From NCBI GenBank assembly GCA_016937575.1, contig JAFHKN010000002.1:3345001-3409000 (forward strand): a DNA stretch of 64,000 nt, given 5' to 3'. A program made the translations under genes and the position numbers. This stretch comes from Roseomonas aeriglobus (lineage in GTDB: Bacteria > Pseudomonadota > Alphaproteobacteria > Sphingomonadales > Sphingomonadaceae). Below are positions 20,452 through 27,808 of this stretch, piece after piece (within the stretch, counting starts at the first letter, position 1; each line of letters starts with the position of its first letter). The notes beneath the pieces were generated by a model. That model was given only the letters and a program-made list of their open reading frames with translations. It was not told the origin of the DNA and made no database searches.

Positions 20452-22562
20452 GCGGCGATCGCCTGTGACGGGCCGGCACCGAGCGCCGGCGGCTGATCCG
20501 ACGCGCCGATGACGGCGATGACTTCGACCGACTTGTCCTCGGGCACTTCGAAGAAGCTCATGACGGGAGTATCCGGCAAAATGGTTTTCACCAGCTTACG
20601 CATCGCGATGCGAATGGCGGGCTGGACGACGAGGGCGAAGGGCTTGGCCTCGGCGATGAAGGGACCGGCGGCACGCTGAAGCGCGTCGGCGATGCGGCGA
20701 CCGAGATCGGGTTCGATCGCATGGCGGCGCGCCGGGTCGGACCGGATCGCCTGCCCCAGCAGCGCCTCCAGCTGGCCCTCCAGCGTCATGACCCGCAGCG
20801 GCTCGCGCACGGTGCACAGCTTCTGGATGATGAGCGCGCCGAGATCGGGGCGGATCAGTTCGACCAGTTCCTCCGCATCCGCCGATTTCGTCGCGGCATT
20901 GGCAAGGGCTGCGGCGATGCGGCGGAATTCCTTGAGCGGAATGCCCTCCGCCAGCAGCGCGCGCAGGACCTGCGTGAGCGTGGTGAGCGGCAGGGGCTGC
21001 GGGCAGAGCGAGGCGACGAGCGCCGCCGAACGGTCCTTGAGCCCGTCGAGCAGCGACTGGACCTCGTCGGGACCCAGCAGGTCGGCGGAATGGCTGAGCA
21101 GCTGCTGGTTGAGGTGGGTGGCGACGACCGTGCCGGCGTCGACCACCAGATACCCCGCGCCGGTCGCGGCGTCGGCGTCGGCGGCGTGGATCCAGATCGC
21201 GTCGAGCCCGAAGGTCGGATCCTTGGCGGGCTTGCCGGGCAAGGTGCCTACCGCCTGGCCGGTGTCGAGCGCCAGCATCTCGTCGGGTGACACCTGATCC
21301 TCGCCGACGATGACGCCGCCGATGATGATGCGATAGGTATAGGGCGCCAGGTTGATGTCGTCGCGCACCCGCACCTGCGGCACGACGAAGCCCAGGTCCT
21401 TCGACAGCTGGCGGCGGACGCCGGTGATGCGGCCCATCAAGGGCGACCCCTTGCGTTCGTCGACCAGCGGCACCAGGCCGTAGCCGATGTCGAGCATGAC
21501 GTGGCAGCTGTCGGTCACCTCGTCCCAGCCGATCTTCGACAGGTCCTGCGGTTCGGCCGGCGCGGGCGCTTCGGTGATCACGGGGCGCTGCGACGCCTTT
21601 TTCAGCTTGTACGCCGCAAAGCCGGCGGCAGCGGCCATCGGCAGGATCAGGAAATGCGGCATGCCGGGCACGATGCCGAGCACGCCGAGCGCCACCGCAA
21701 CTGGTGTCCAGGTCCGGTGGCTGGCGAATTGCCCGCCGATCTGGCCGGCGAGGTCCTGGCTGGACGTGACGCGGGTGACGATGGCGGCCGCCGCGATCGA
21801 CAGCATCAGGCCCGGCAACTGCGCGACCAGCGCGTCGCCGATCGCAAGCACGATATAGGTCTGCGCGGCTTCCTTGATGCCAAGGCCGTGGCTGACGGTA
21901 CCGAGGATGAGCCCGCCGATGATGTTGATCGCGAGAATGAGCAGGCCGGCGACGGCATCGCCCTTCACGAACTTCGACGAACCGTCCATCGAACCGTAGA
22001 AATCGGCTTCGGTCGACACTTCCACACGGCGCGCCCGTGCGTCGTCGGGGGTGATCAGGCCGGCGTTCAGATCGGCGTCGATCGCCATCTGTTTGCCGGG
22101 CAACGCGTCCAGGGTGAAGCGCGCCGACACTTCCGACACGCGGCCCGCACCCTTGGTCACCACGATCATGTTGATGATGACCAGGATCGAGAACACGAAC
22201 AGGCCGACGACGTAATCGCCGCCGATCAGAAAGCTGCCGAACGCTTCGATGACGTGGCCGGCCGCCGCTTCGCCTTCGTGGCCCCGCCCGAGCACGACGC
22301 GGGTCGAGGCGACGTTGAGTGCCAGGCGAAACAGGGTGGCGAAGAGGAGGACGGTCGGGAAAGCGGAGAAATCGAGCGGCTTCTGCGCGTTCAGCGCGAC
22401 CATCAGCACGGCCAGGCTGATGACGATGTTCATGATGAAGAACACGTCGAGCATGAAGGCCGGAATGGGCACGACCATCAGCACGACCAGCAGCAGCATC
22501 GCCGCCGGCAATGCTACGCCCTTCAGACCGGGAATGGCCTTGGCAAGTGCGGGGGAGGCCAT
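20448..22562 (-). CDS. flhA: Flagellar export apparatus protein FlhA
   Basis: The 704-residue product has about eight N-terminal membrane segments (residues ~18-330) with the FHIPEP-family cytoplasmic loop (RFTLDALPGKQMAIDADLNAG), and a large C-terminal cytosolic domain forming the nonameric export ring that docks substrates and chaperones. It overlaps sltF at its start by a shared A and fliA at its end. flhB, flhF and flhG, often adjacent to flhA, are not in this window. Confidence 0.96.
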   Translation of the reverse strand: MASPALAKAIPGLKGVALPAAMLLLVVLMVVPIPAFMLDVFFIMNIVISLAVLMVALNAQKPLDFSAFPTVLLFATLFRLALNVASTRVVLGRGHEGEAAAGHVIEAFGSFLIGGDYVVGLFVFSILVIINMIVVTKGAGRVSEVSARFTLDALPGKQMAIDADLNAGLITPDDARARRVEVSTEADFYGSMDGSSKFVKGDAVAGLLILAINIIGGLILGTVSHGLGIKEAAQTYIVLAIGDALVAQLPGLMLSIAAAAIVTRVTSSQDLAGQIGGQFASHRTWTPVAVALGVLGIVPGMPHFLILPMAAAAGFAAYKLKKASQRPVITEAPAPAEPQDLSKIGWDEVTDSCHVMLDIGYGLVPLVDERKGSPLMGRITGVRRQLSKDLGFVVPQVRVRDDINLAPYTYRIIIGGVIVGEDQVSPDEMLALDTGQAVGTLPGKPAKDPTFGLDAIWIHAADADAATGAGYLVVDAGTVVATHLNQQLLSHSADLLGPDEVQSLLDGLKDRSAALVASLCPQPLPLTTLTQVLRALLAEGIPLKEFRRIAAALANAATKSADAEELVELIRPDLGALIIQKLCTVREPLRVMTLEGQLEALLGQAIRSDPARRHAIEPDLGRRIADALQRAAGPFIAEAKPFALVVQPAIRIAMRKLVKTILPDTPVMSFFEVPEDKSVEVIAVIGASDQPPALGAGPSQAIAA

Positions 22563-23443
22563 CAGACGGTACCTCCCAGCTGCGCGAGCATCAGATAGGC
22601 GAGCCGCGCATTGTCGGGGTTGGGCCGCAGCAGCGTCGCCGCCGTGTCCGACACGCCGGTCGCGCGACCCGAGGCGCCGAAGCGTTCGAGGGTCGAGGCG
22701 AGCCAGGCACGATCGCCGCCCTGCGCTTCGTTGCCGAGTACGACTTCCATGTCCGGATCGAGCTTGAGGGCATCGATCGCGCCACTGGCGAGGCCGGTGC
22801 CGCCCGAGGCCGCTGCCCCCTTGTCGAGCTTGGCGGCGAAGCGGCTGTAGACCTCACCCAGCGAACGCGGACTGCCGTCGGCAGCGTAGAAGACATTGCG
22901 GTTGGTGCGGGCGGCGCCGGGGAACAGGGCCGCGGCGCTCTGGCCCGGGTTGCTGTCCATTGCCGTCAGGAATTTCTTGGCGCCGCCGATGCCCAGGAAA
23001 TGCGCCATGTACAGGTCGGTGCCGGTCACGTCGCGGTCGAGCGCGGCGGACAGCTGGTCCTTGTTATCGGACGCGTGCTCGGCCGCCATCAGCGACGATG
23101 CGGTGGGATCGTTGCGCAGACTGAGGATCTGGCGGCGGACGCCGGGGTCGCTGACGACATATTTGCCGGACGCGGTGCGGGTGATGCTATCGGCAGCCCA
23201 GCCCATGCCGTGGTCGGCGCCGTGGTTCTTTACCACGCCCAGCCAGCTCTGTTCGATGAACTGATAGAGGCCGGTCGCCGAAGAAGTGCCGGCACGCGCC
23301 GAGGCGTTCAGACCGCTTTCGACCTGCGCCTGCCCCAGCAGATAGTTGAAATCGATCCCCGTGCGCGTCGATGCGAGCTGGATCGCGTTCTGGACGCTTC
23401 CCCCTCGCCCCGCGGCGACCTTCGTCAGGTTCGGAATGGTCAT
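22562..23443 (-). CDS. Flagellar lytic transglycosylase (SltF-like)
   Basis: The 293-residue protein has an SLT-type transglycosylase fold in its N-terminal half: LLGQAQVESGLN with catalytic Glu42, then SSATGLYQFIEQSWL. In some alphaproteobacteria FlgJ lacks a muramidase domain and a separate enzyme (SltF) opens the peptidoglycan for rod assembly; the short FlgJ at 32538 fits that. No signal peptide is obvious, so export may use the flagellar apparatus. It heads the flhA-fliA operon, with a sigma54 promoter 40 bp upstream. Confidence 0.85.
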   Translation of the reverse strand: MTIPNLTKVAAGRGGSVQNAIQLASTRTGIDFNYLLGQAQVESGLNASARAGTSSATGLYQFIEQSWLGVVKNHGADHGMGWAADSITRTASGKYVVSDPGVRRQILSLRNDPTASSLMAAEHASDNKDQLSAALDRDVTGTDLYMAHFLGIGGAKKFLTAMDSNPGQSAAALFPGAARTNRNVFYAADGSPRSLGEVYSRFAAKLDKGAAASGGTGLASGAIDALKLDPDMEVVLGNEAQGGDRAWLASTLERFGASGRATGVSDTAATLLRPNPDNARLAYLMLAQLGGTV

Positions 23444-23482
23444 TCGAAATCTTGCCTGAAACCCCTGTTCGAGGGAGTATCA

Positions 23483-23498
23483 GCAAGAGCCGTGCCAA
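23483..23498 (-). promoter_or_regulatory. Sigma54 promoter of sltF-flhA-fliA
   Basis: On the minus strand the sequence reads TTGGCACGGCTCTTGC, a near-perfect -24/-12 element (GG-N10-GC spacing exact, TTGGCACG-N4-TTGC). It is 40 bp upstream of the sltF ATG. The expected start of transcription is about 23471. It places fliA under sigma54 and presumably a FlbD/FleQ-type activator. Confidence 0.85.
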
Positions 23499-23545
23499 TT
23501 TGGGAAACGCGGGCACGGCGGGGCGCGCCGGCGCCCCAGGCCCCC

Positions 23546-23860
23546 TTATGCGTAGGCGGCGGCGCCGGTCGGGCGATAGGGCGCGTTCGGCGAACCGGCA
23601 AGAACCTGCAGGCGACGGCGGACGTTTGCCGCCATCAGGTTCACATAGATGCGGCAGGTCTCGTTCAGCCGGTGCGCTTCGCGGGCCAGATCGTTCAGTT
23701 CGGGCGTGACGTCTTCGTGATCGCAGGCGGCAACATCCTCGATGCAGCGCAGCTTGCGCGCGGTGGCCGCCTCCAGACGCGCGATATCGTTCGTCTTCAG
23801 TGCGTCGATCTCGCTGTGCAGCGCTTCGATCACGCCGACCAGGGCCTCACGCCGTTTCAT
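23546..23860 (-). CDS. flgN: FlgN-like flagellar export chaperone
   Basis: The 104-residue, almost entirely helical product (VIEALHSEIDALKTNDIARLEAA, LNETCRIYVNLMAANVRRRLQVL) fits the FlgN family of chaperones for FlgK and FlgL, which are encoded at 32894 and 34264. Sequence identity of FlgN proteins is low, so the call rests on size, helical pattern and the 14-bp overlap with flgM, the usual partner gene. Confidence 0.75.
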   Translation of the reverse strand: MKRREALVGVIEALHSEIDALKTNDIARLEAATARKLRCIEDVAACDHEDVTPELNDLAREAHRLNETCRIYVNLMAANVRRRLQVLAGSPNAPYRPTGAAAYA

Positions 23861-24146
23861 TGGGATTCCATTCGAGCTTGAGGGCGAGCAGACGGTCGGC
23901 GATCGTGGCGGGCAGGATGGGGAATTTGCCGTCCTCGATCGCCTTCTTGATCTTGCTTACGCGCTCTGCATCCACGGGGGCGGATGCGGCAGCGGGCTTG
24001 GACAGGGCCTGCAACGTCGAGGACGCCCGGGTGGCGACCGTCGTTTCCGCGGTCGGCTGAGACACCTGCACTGCCGCGACCGGCGCGACTGGCGCCGGTT
24101 TGCGATCTATGCTCGTCGCCGCTTTGATACCGATCGGATCCACCAT
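23847..24146 (-). CDS. flgM: Anti-sigma28 factor FlgM
   Basis: The product has 99 residues. The N-terminal half is Ala/Pro/Thr-rich and likely disordered, while the C-terminal half carries the sigma28-binding helices (VDAERVSKIKKAIEDGKF, ILPATIADRLLAL), the FlgM pattern. It binds FliA until it is exported through the completed hook-basal body. A sigma28-like promoter (24180-24206) lies upstream, giving negative feedback on FliA. It overlaps flgN downstream. Confidence 0.87.
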   Translation of the reverse strand: MVDPIGIKAATSIDRKPAPVAPVAAVQVSQPTAETTVATRASSTLQALSKPAAASAPVDAERVSKIKKAIEDGKFPILPATIADRLLALKLEWNPNETA

Positions 24147-24179
24147 GGCTCCCGTCCTCGAATGGCTTCGTCACACGCT

Positions 24180-24206
24180 ACAACGACCCCTGACAAAGAT
24201 ATTTTA
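24180..24206 (-). promoter_or_regulatory. Sigma28-like promoter of flgM-flgN
   Basis: Minus-strand TAAA (24206-24203), 15-bp spacer, then GTCGTTGT (24187-24180), against the FliA consensus TAAA-N15-GCCGATAA. The -35 and spacing are exact, and the -10 keeps G.CG.T. The same GTCGTT core recurs in the motA promoter, suggesting the local FliA consensus. The rest of 24147-24258 is AT-rich with no gene. Confidence 0.5.
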
Positions 24207-24258
24207 GAAATTTTTTCGAGAAAGAGGGTGAACGCAGGCTTCGCCACGATTCGCGCGC

Positions 24259-24798
24259 CTAATTGGGCAAGGTCGCCCGCCCCGCGCCCAGAGCGATCGC
24301 CTGGATCGGCGGCTTGGCCGGGTCGATCTTCACCAGCAGACGCCCACCCGCCGGCGCGTCGCCCATCGCGGTGCCATCGCGGGTGATCGAGAAGCCGGCG
24401 CCCCCCGCCTCGACCGTGATCGGGTCACCGCGCTTGATGACCAGTTCGGGCTTGGGCGGCGGCGCGACCGCGACGGGGGCTGCCGCGGCGGCCATCTGCG
24501 GGCGAGCGGCCTGGGGCGGCAGCTTGATGGGAACGTAGATGCGCCAGCGCGGGGCGTCGCACGTGACGACCACCGCATCCTGGAACGTGCTACGCCAGTC
24601 GAGCTGGGGCAGCGGGCATTGCGCCAGCTTCAGCCGGACGTCGACCGCTGCGCGTGCGCCCCCTTCTTCCCCGATCGCATGACCGGTGAAGGCGGCGACG
24701 GCGACATCGATCGCGGTCGTATCCTGGAACCGGATCGCCTGGGCGGCGGCCGGTGTCGCCGGAACGAGCGCAGCGAGAGCGAGAAGCGGACGGATCAT
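24259..24798 (-). CDS. flgA: Flagellar P-ring formation chaperone FlgA
   Basis: The 179-residue product has a signal peptide (MIRPLLALAALVPATPAAAQ) and a C-terminal SAF/chaperone domain (ELVIKRGDPITVEAGGAGFSITRDGTAMGDAPAGGRLLVK). FlgA assists assembly of the FlgI P-ring in the periplasm. At 179 residues it is shorter than many FlgA proteins, mainly in the N-terminal region. Its start overlaps the stop of the MotB-like gene, so it is the third gene of the stator-like operon. Confidence 0.85.
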   Translation of the reverse strand: MIRPLLALAALVPATPAAAQAIRFQDTTAIDVAVAAFTGHAIGEEGGARAAVDVRLKLAQCPLPQLDWRSTFQDAVVVTCDAPRWRIYVPIKLPPQAARPQMAAAAAPVAVAPPPKPELVIKRGDPITVEAGGAGFSITRDGTAMGDAPAGGRLLVKIDPAKPPIQAIALGAGRATLPN

Positions 24799-25292
24799 CG
24801 GGTTTCCCCATCATAGGACAGCGTGAGTTGAACGGCGCGACCGGCACCGGGGCGGACATCGATGGCGATGCGCCCGGCCGGTACGTCGGCGGCGATGGCC
24901 GTCGCGACGGCACGGGCACGATCGACGGCAAGAATGGCGGCAGAGCCGGTAGCGGAATCGACGTCGGCCGGCGTACCGTCGGTTCCACCGGTGACGCGGA
25001 TCGTCGTGCGCGGATCGTTGGTGACCGCGCGCACCCAGCCGGCGACGTCGTGCGGCGGAAGGACGGCCGATCCGGTTGCGAAGCCCTGGATGACATTCGC
25101 CTCCAGCGCGATCGGCGCGTCTGCCTGCAGACCGAAGCCTTCGCGAAGGGCGGTGCCGAGCGTGGCCGCATCGACCTTCGGGTTGGCCTGGAGAAAGACG
25201 AAGAAGCCGACGAGCAGCATCATCACATCGGCCAGCGTCACCAGCCAGATCGGCCGACGCGGTTCGTCTTCGAGCAGCTGGTCGATCGTCAT
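24795..25292 (-). CDS. Short MotB-like stator subunit (OmpA-like C-terminus)
   Basis: The 165-residue product has a single N-terminal membrane helix LVTLADVMMLLVGFFVFLQA, whose Asp22 aligns with the ion-binding Asp of MotB (ADFVTAMMAFF in the motB at 36210). Its C-terminal OmpA-like segment (TIRVTGGTDGTP, VDRARAVATAIAADV) keeps the TD and RA positions but lacks the usual GHTD. MotB proteins are usually near 300 residues, so this one has a very short linker and a degenerate peptidoglycan-binding domain. It overlaps the MotA-like gene by 4 bp. The start at 25292 is the first ATG with the membrane helix near the N-terminus. Confidence 0.78.
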   Translation of the reverse strand: MTIDQLLEDEPRRPIWLVTLADVMMLLVGFFVFLQANPKVDAATLGTALREGFGLQADAPIALEANVIQGFATGSAVLPPHDVAGWVRAVTNDPRTTIRVTGGTDGTPADVDSATGSAAILAVDRARAVATAIAADVPAGRIAIDVRPGAGRAVQLTLSYDGETR

Positions 25293-25948
25293 GCGACCGC
25301 CACTGATCGCAGGCGCGGAGCTTCGCGGGTCGCCAGGCGCACCAGCGGCTCGGCCAGGCGACCGCGCTCGACGCATTCCGCGCGCGCGAGTCTCTTGAGA
25401 CGAGCCGCGACGGGTAAGCAGATCAGGTTGCCGACCAAGGCGCCATAGAGCGTCGCGAGAACGGCGATCGCCATCGCGCCACCGATCGCGGCCGGATCGG
25501 TCATGCTGGTGAACAGGCGGACGAGGCCGATCAGCGTGCCGACCATGCCCATCGCCGGCGCGAACTCGGCCGCGGCCGCCCACATCTCCGCGGCAGCCCG
25601 CTGACGTTCGTATCGCGCCGTCCGGCGATCCTCGATCACCGCACGGACGACCGCGCCGTCGGCACCGTCGACGATGGCGTTCATCGCGGCGGCGACATCG
25701 GGATCGGTTATGACCGAGCGATCGAGCTGGATCACCCCGTGCCGGGCAGTGATACGGCTCAGCGCCTCGACCTGGGTGACGAGCGGTGCGGCATCGAACG
25801 GCGTACGGCCGATCGCCTTCAGCGCGACGACACCGCGGGCGAGGTCGCGCGCGGGCGTGCGAAGGACGGTCGCCAGAACCGTGCCCCCGCCGACGATGGC
25901 GAGGGCGGCAGGATCGAGGAAGGCAGCAAGGCTCGCGATCGAAGACAT
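25289..25948 (-). CDS. MotA/TolQ/ExbB-type proton or sodium channel protein (second stator A subunit)
   Basis: The 219-residue product has helices at ~8-28 (ALAIVGGGTVLATVL) and two C-terminal helices with EFAPAMGMVGTLIGLVRLF and MAIAVLATLYGALVGNLICLP; the two prolines match MotA Pro173 and Pro222, and this pattern is closer to PomA than to the MotA encoded at 35343. The cytoplasmic loop (DRRTARYERQ) is charged. ATG 25948 is chosen because a sigma54-like promoter lies immediately upstream of it; the in-frame ATG at 25990 would be upstream of that promoter. It pairs with the MotB-like gene and flgA. Confidence 0.8.
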   Translation of the reverse strand: MSSIASLAAFLDPAALAIVGGGTVLATVLRTPARDLARGVVALKAIGRTPFDAAPLVTQVEALSRITARHGVIQLDRSVITDPDVAAAMNAIVDGADGAVVRAVIEDRRTARYERQRAAAEMWAAAAEFAPAMGMVGTLIGLVRLFTSMTDPAAIGGAMAIAVLATLYGALVGNLICLPVAARLKRLARAECVERGRLAEPLVRLATREAPRLRSVAVA

Positions 25949-25961
25949 CGCGCGAGGCTCT

Positions 25962-25976
25962 GCAAGGCGTGTGCCG
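25962..25976 (-). promoter_or_regulatory. Probable sigma54 promoter of the second stator-flgA operon
   Basis: The minus strand reads CGGCACACGCCTTGC with exact GG-N10-GC spacing and two mismatches to TGGCACG-N4-TTGC. The predicted transcript start is about 25950, only 2 nt before the ATG at 25948, so the mRNA would be almost leaderless. Confidence 0.45.
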
Positions 25977-26024
25977 TTTTGGTTTACCATGATAGAAAAG
26001 CGATGGGTCGCCATAAGCGATAGC

Positions 26025-26110
26025 CCTGTCCCCATCTGGGGAGAGGGTAAGGTGTCTCACCCAGACAAGCGCTTGCGGCACCACCCCCTCTCCCCGCGAG
26101 CGGGGAGAGC
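26025..26110. repeat. REP-like G/C-rich inverted repeat
   Basis: CCCATCTGGGGAGAGGGT is followed about 50 bp later by ACCCCCTCTCCCCGCGAGCGGGGAGAG, giving inverted GGGGAGAGGG/CCCTCTCCCC blocks and a perfect hairpin CTCTCCCCGC/GCGGGGAGAG. It lies between divergent flagellar operons (gap 25949-26279). Confidence 0.5.
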
Positions 26111-26225
26111 GTGTGCCCGGTCGCACCGTTAGAACGCGTTACCACCCGGCAATCCCCAACCGGCAACCGGCAACCGTTTGCCGCTTAGTCCTGCCGGTGA
26201 CGGCAAAGCGGATCGAATCGGGCAG

Positions 26226-26242
26226 TTGGCACGGGGGTTGCA
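26226..26242 (+). promoter_or_regulatory. Sigma54 promoter of the flgBCDEFGHIJKL operon
   Basis: TTGGCACGGGGGTTGCA is a consensus -24/-12 element with exact GG-N10-GC spacing. It ends 37 bp before the flgB ATG, with transcription expected to start near 26253. All rod, hook and ring genes downstream are closely spaced and can be read from it. Confidence 0.87.
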
Positions 26243-26279
26243 AAGCCATCCCACGTCATCAACGCGGGACCACGCCATC

Positions 26280-26627
26280 ATGGCTGAGAACGATCTTTTC
26301 GGGGTACACGGAACGGCCCTTGCGGTGCGCTCGCAGCGCATGGCGCTGCTTGCGTCGAACATCGCGAATGCGTCGACGCCGGGTTTCAAGGCCAAGGACA
26401 TCGACTTCGCCGCCGCGCTGAAGGGCGCGGAAAGCGGTCGGGTCGACGCCAGCGTCACCGCGAACACCAAATACCGCCTGCCCACGCAGATGAGCCTCGA
26501 CGGCAACACCGTCGAGCTGGCGACCGAGCAGACCGCCTTTGCCGAGAACGCGGTCGCCTATCAGACGACGCTGTCGTTCCTGAACGGCCGCATCGGCACC
26601 ATCACGCGTGCGCTGAAGGGAGAGTAA
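26280..26627 (+). CDS. flgB: Flagellar basal-body rod protein FlgB
   Basis: The 115-residue proximal rod protein carries the N-terminal family motif LLASNIANASTPGFKAKDIDF and the C-terminal helix (AVAYQTTLSFLNGRIGTITRAL). It is secreted by the flagellar type III system without a cleaved signal. It is the first gene after the sigma54 promoter; flgC starts 3 bp later. Confidence 0.94.
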   Translation: MAENDLFGVHGTALAVRSQRMALLASNIANASTPGFKAKDIDFAAALKGAESGRVDASVTANTKYRLPTQMSLDGNTVELATEQTAFAENAVAYQTTLSFLNGRIGTITRALKGE

Positions 26628-26630
26628 GCC

Positions 26631-27041
26631 GTGGCCGACAATCCCATGAACATCTTCCAGGTCGCCGGTCGCGCCATGTCGGCACAGCTGGTGCGGATGA
26701 ACACGACCGCGTCGAACCTGGCCAACGCCGGCGGCGTCGCGACGACCGCCCAGGCCGCTTATCGCTCGATCAAGCCGGTGTTCCGCACGCAATTCGACCA
26801 GGCATCGCAGATGGCGACGGTCAACGTCGAACGCATCGTCACCGCCGGCGAAGAGCCGACCAAACGCTACGATCCGGGCAATCCGCTGGCCGACAAGGAC
26901 GGCAACGTCTTCGAGAATGCCGTCGATGAAAGCCGCGAGCTCGTCGACATGCTCGAGAGTGCCCGGAGCTACCAGAACAACGTCGAGGTCATGCAGACCG
27001 CCAAGACGCTGATCCTCGACACCATCAAGCTGGGACGCTGA
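26631..27041 (+). CDS. flgC: Flagellar basal-body rod protein FlgC
   Basis: The 136-residue rod protein starts at GTG 26631 (GGGAG upstream). It has the rod/hook N-terminal motif TTASNLANAGGVATT and the C-terminal motif VDMLESARSYQNNVEVMQTAKTLILDTIKLG. FlgB, FlgC and FlgF form the proximal rod. Expressed from the flgB promoter. Confidence 0.94.
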   Translation: MADNPMNIFQVAGRAMSAQLVRMNTTASNLANAGGVATTAQAAYRSIKPVFRTQFDQASQMATVNVERIVTAGEEPTKRYDPGNPLADKDGNVFENAVDESRELVDMLESARSYQNNVEVMQTAKTLILDTIKLGR

Positions 27042-27044
27042 TAA

Positions 27045-27749
27045 ATGGCTACCACCTCCTCCGCCTTCGATACTGCGTTGGCCAAGGCCGGCATCACGAC
27101 GACCGCGGCCGCCCAGGCAGCGGCGAACAAGACCGCATCGAGCAGCAAGACGCTGAACGAGATGGGGCCGGGCGACTTCATCGCGCTGCTGACCGCGCAG
27201 ATGAAGAACCAGGACCCGTTCGAGCCGGTCGACAATTCGCAGATGGTCGCCCAGATGGCGCAATTCTCGTCGCTTGCCAGCACGAACGAAATGGGATCGA
27301 CGCTGAAGTCGATCGCGGCCAAGCTGAGCGCCAGCACCGCCGCCGACGCCATGTCCTATGTCGGCAAGACCGTGCTGACCGAAGGCAAGACCGCCTATGG
27401 GCGGGCGTCGGGCGGGATCGCCGGCGCGGTCGAGCTCGACAGTGCCGCATCCAGCGTCGTGGTCACGATCAACGATAAGAACGGCAATCCGGTCCGCTCG
27501 TTCGACCTGGGCGAAAAGCCCGCCGGCTCGGCGACGTTCGACTGGGACGGCAAGCTCGAGGACGGGACCTCGACCGAGGGCCCCTATACGCTGAGCGCGA
27601 TCGCCCGCAACGGCACCACGCCCGTGACCAGCCGCACGCTCGTCTGGGCGCCGGTGACGTCGGCCACCCTGCCCAACGGTTCCGAACCCGTGTTGACCCT
27701 GCCGGGCATCGGCGACGTCAAGGCCTCCGCCGTCCGCGCCGTCGCCTGA
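27045..27749 (+). CDS. flgD: Flagellar hook-capping/scaffold protein FlgD
   Basis: The 234-residue product has the conserved N-terminal FlgD segment (GPGDFIALLTAQMKNQDPFEPVDNSQMVAQMAQFSSL) and a C-terminal FlgD/Ig-like region (KPAGSATFDWDGKLEDGT). It caps the growing hook and is discarded after hook completion. It starts 3 bp after flgC. The 59 bp before flgE contain an RBS (AGGAGCT) and no recognised promoter. Confidence 0.93.
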   Translation: MATTSSAFDTALAKAGITTTAAAQAAANKTASSSKTLNEMGPGDFIALLTAQMKNQDPFEPVDNSQMVAQMAQFSSLASTNEMGSTLKSIAAKLSASTAADAMSYVGKTVLTEGKTAYGRASGGIAGAVELDSAASSVVVTINDKNGNPVRSFDLGEKPAGSATFDWDGKLEDGTSTEGPYTLSAIARNGTTPVTSRTLVWAPVTSATLPNGSEPVLTLPGIGDVKASAVRAVA

Positions 27750-27808
27750 TCCACCAACAACCGCATTCCACCCACTCCCTTCCTTTTCCGACCAGGAGCT
27801 AATCCGCC

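Noticed and set aside
24147..24200. GG-N10-GC spacing before flgM that resembles a sigma54 element
   Set aside because: It lacks TGGCA and TTGC; the sigma28-like TAAA-N15-GTCGTT in the same stretch is a better fit for flgM.
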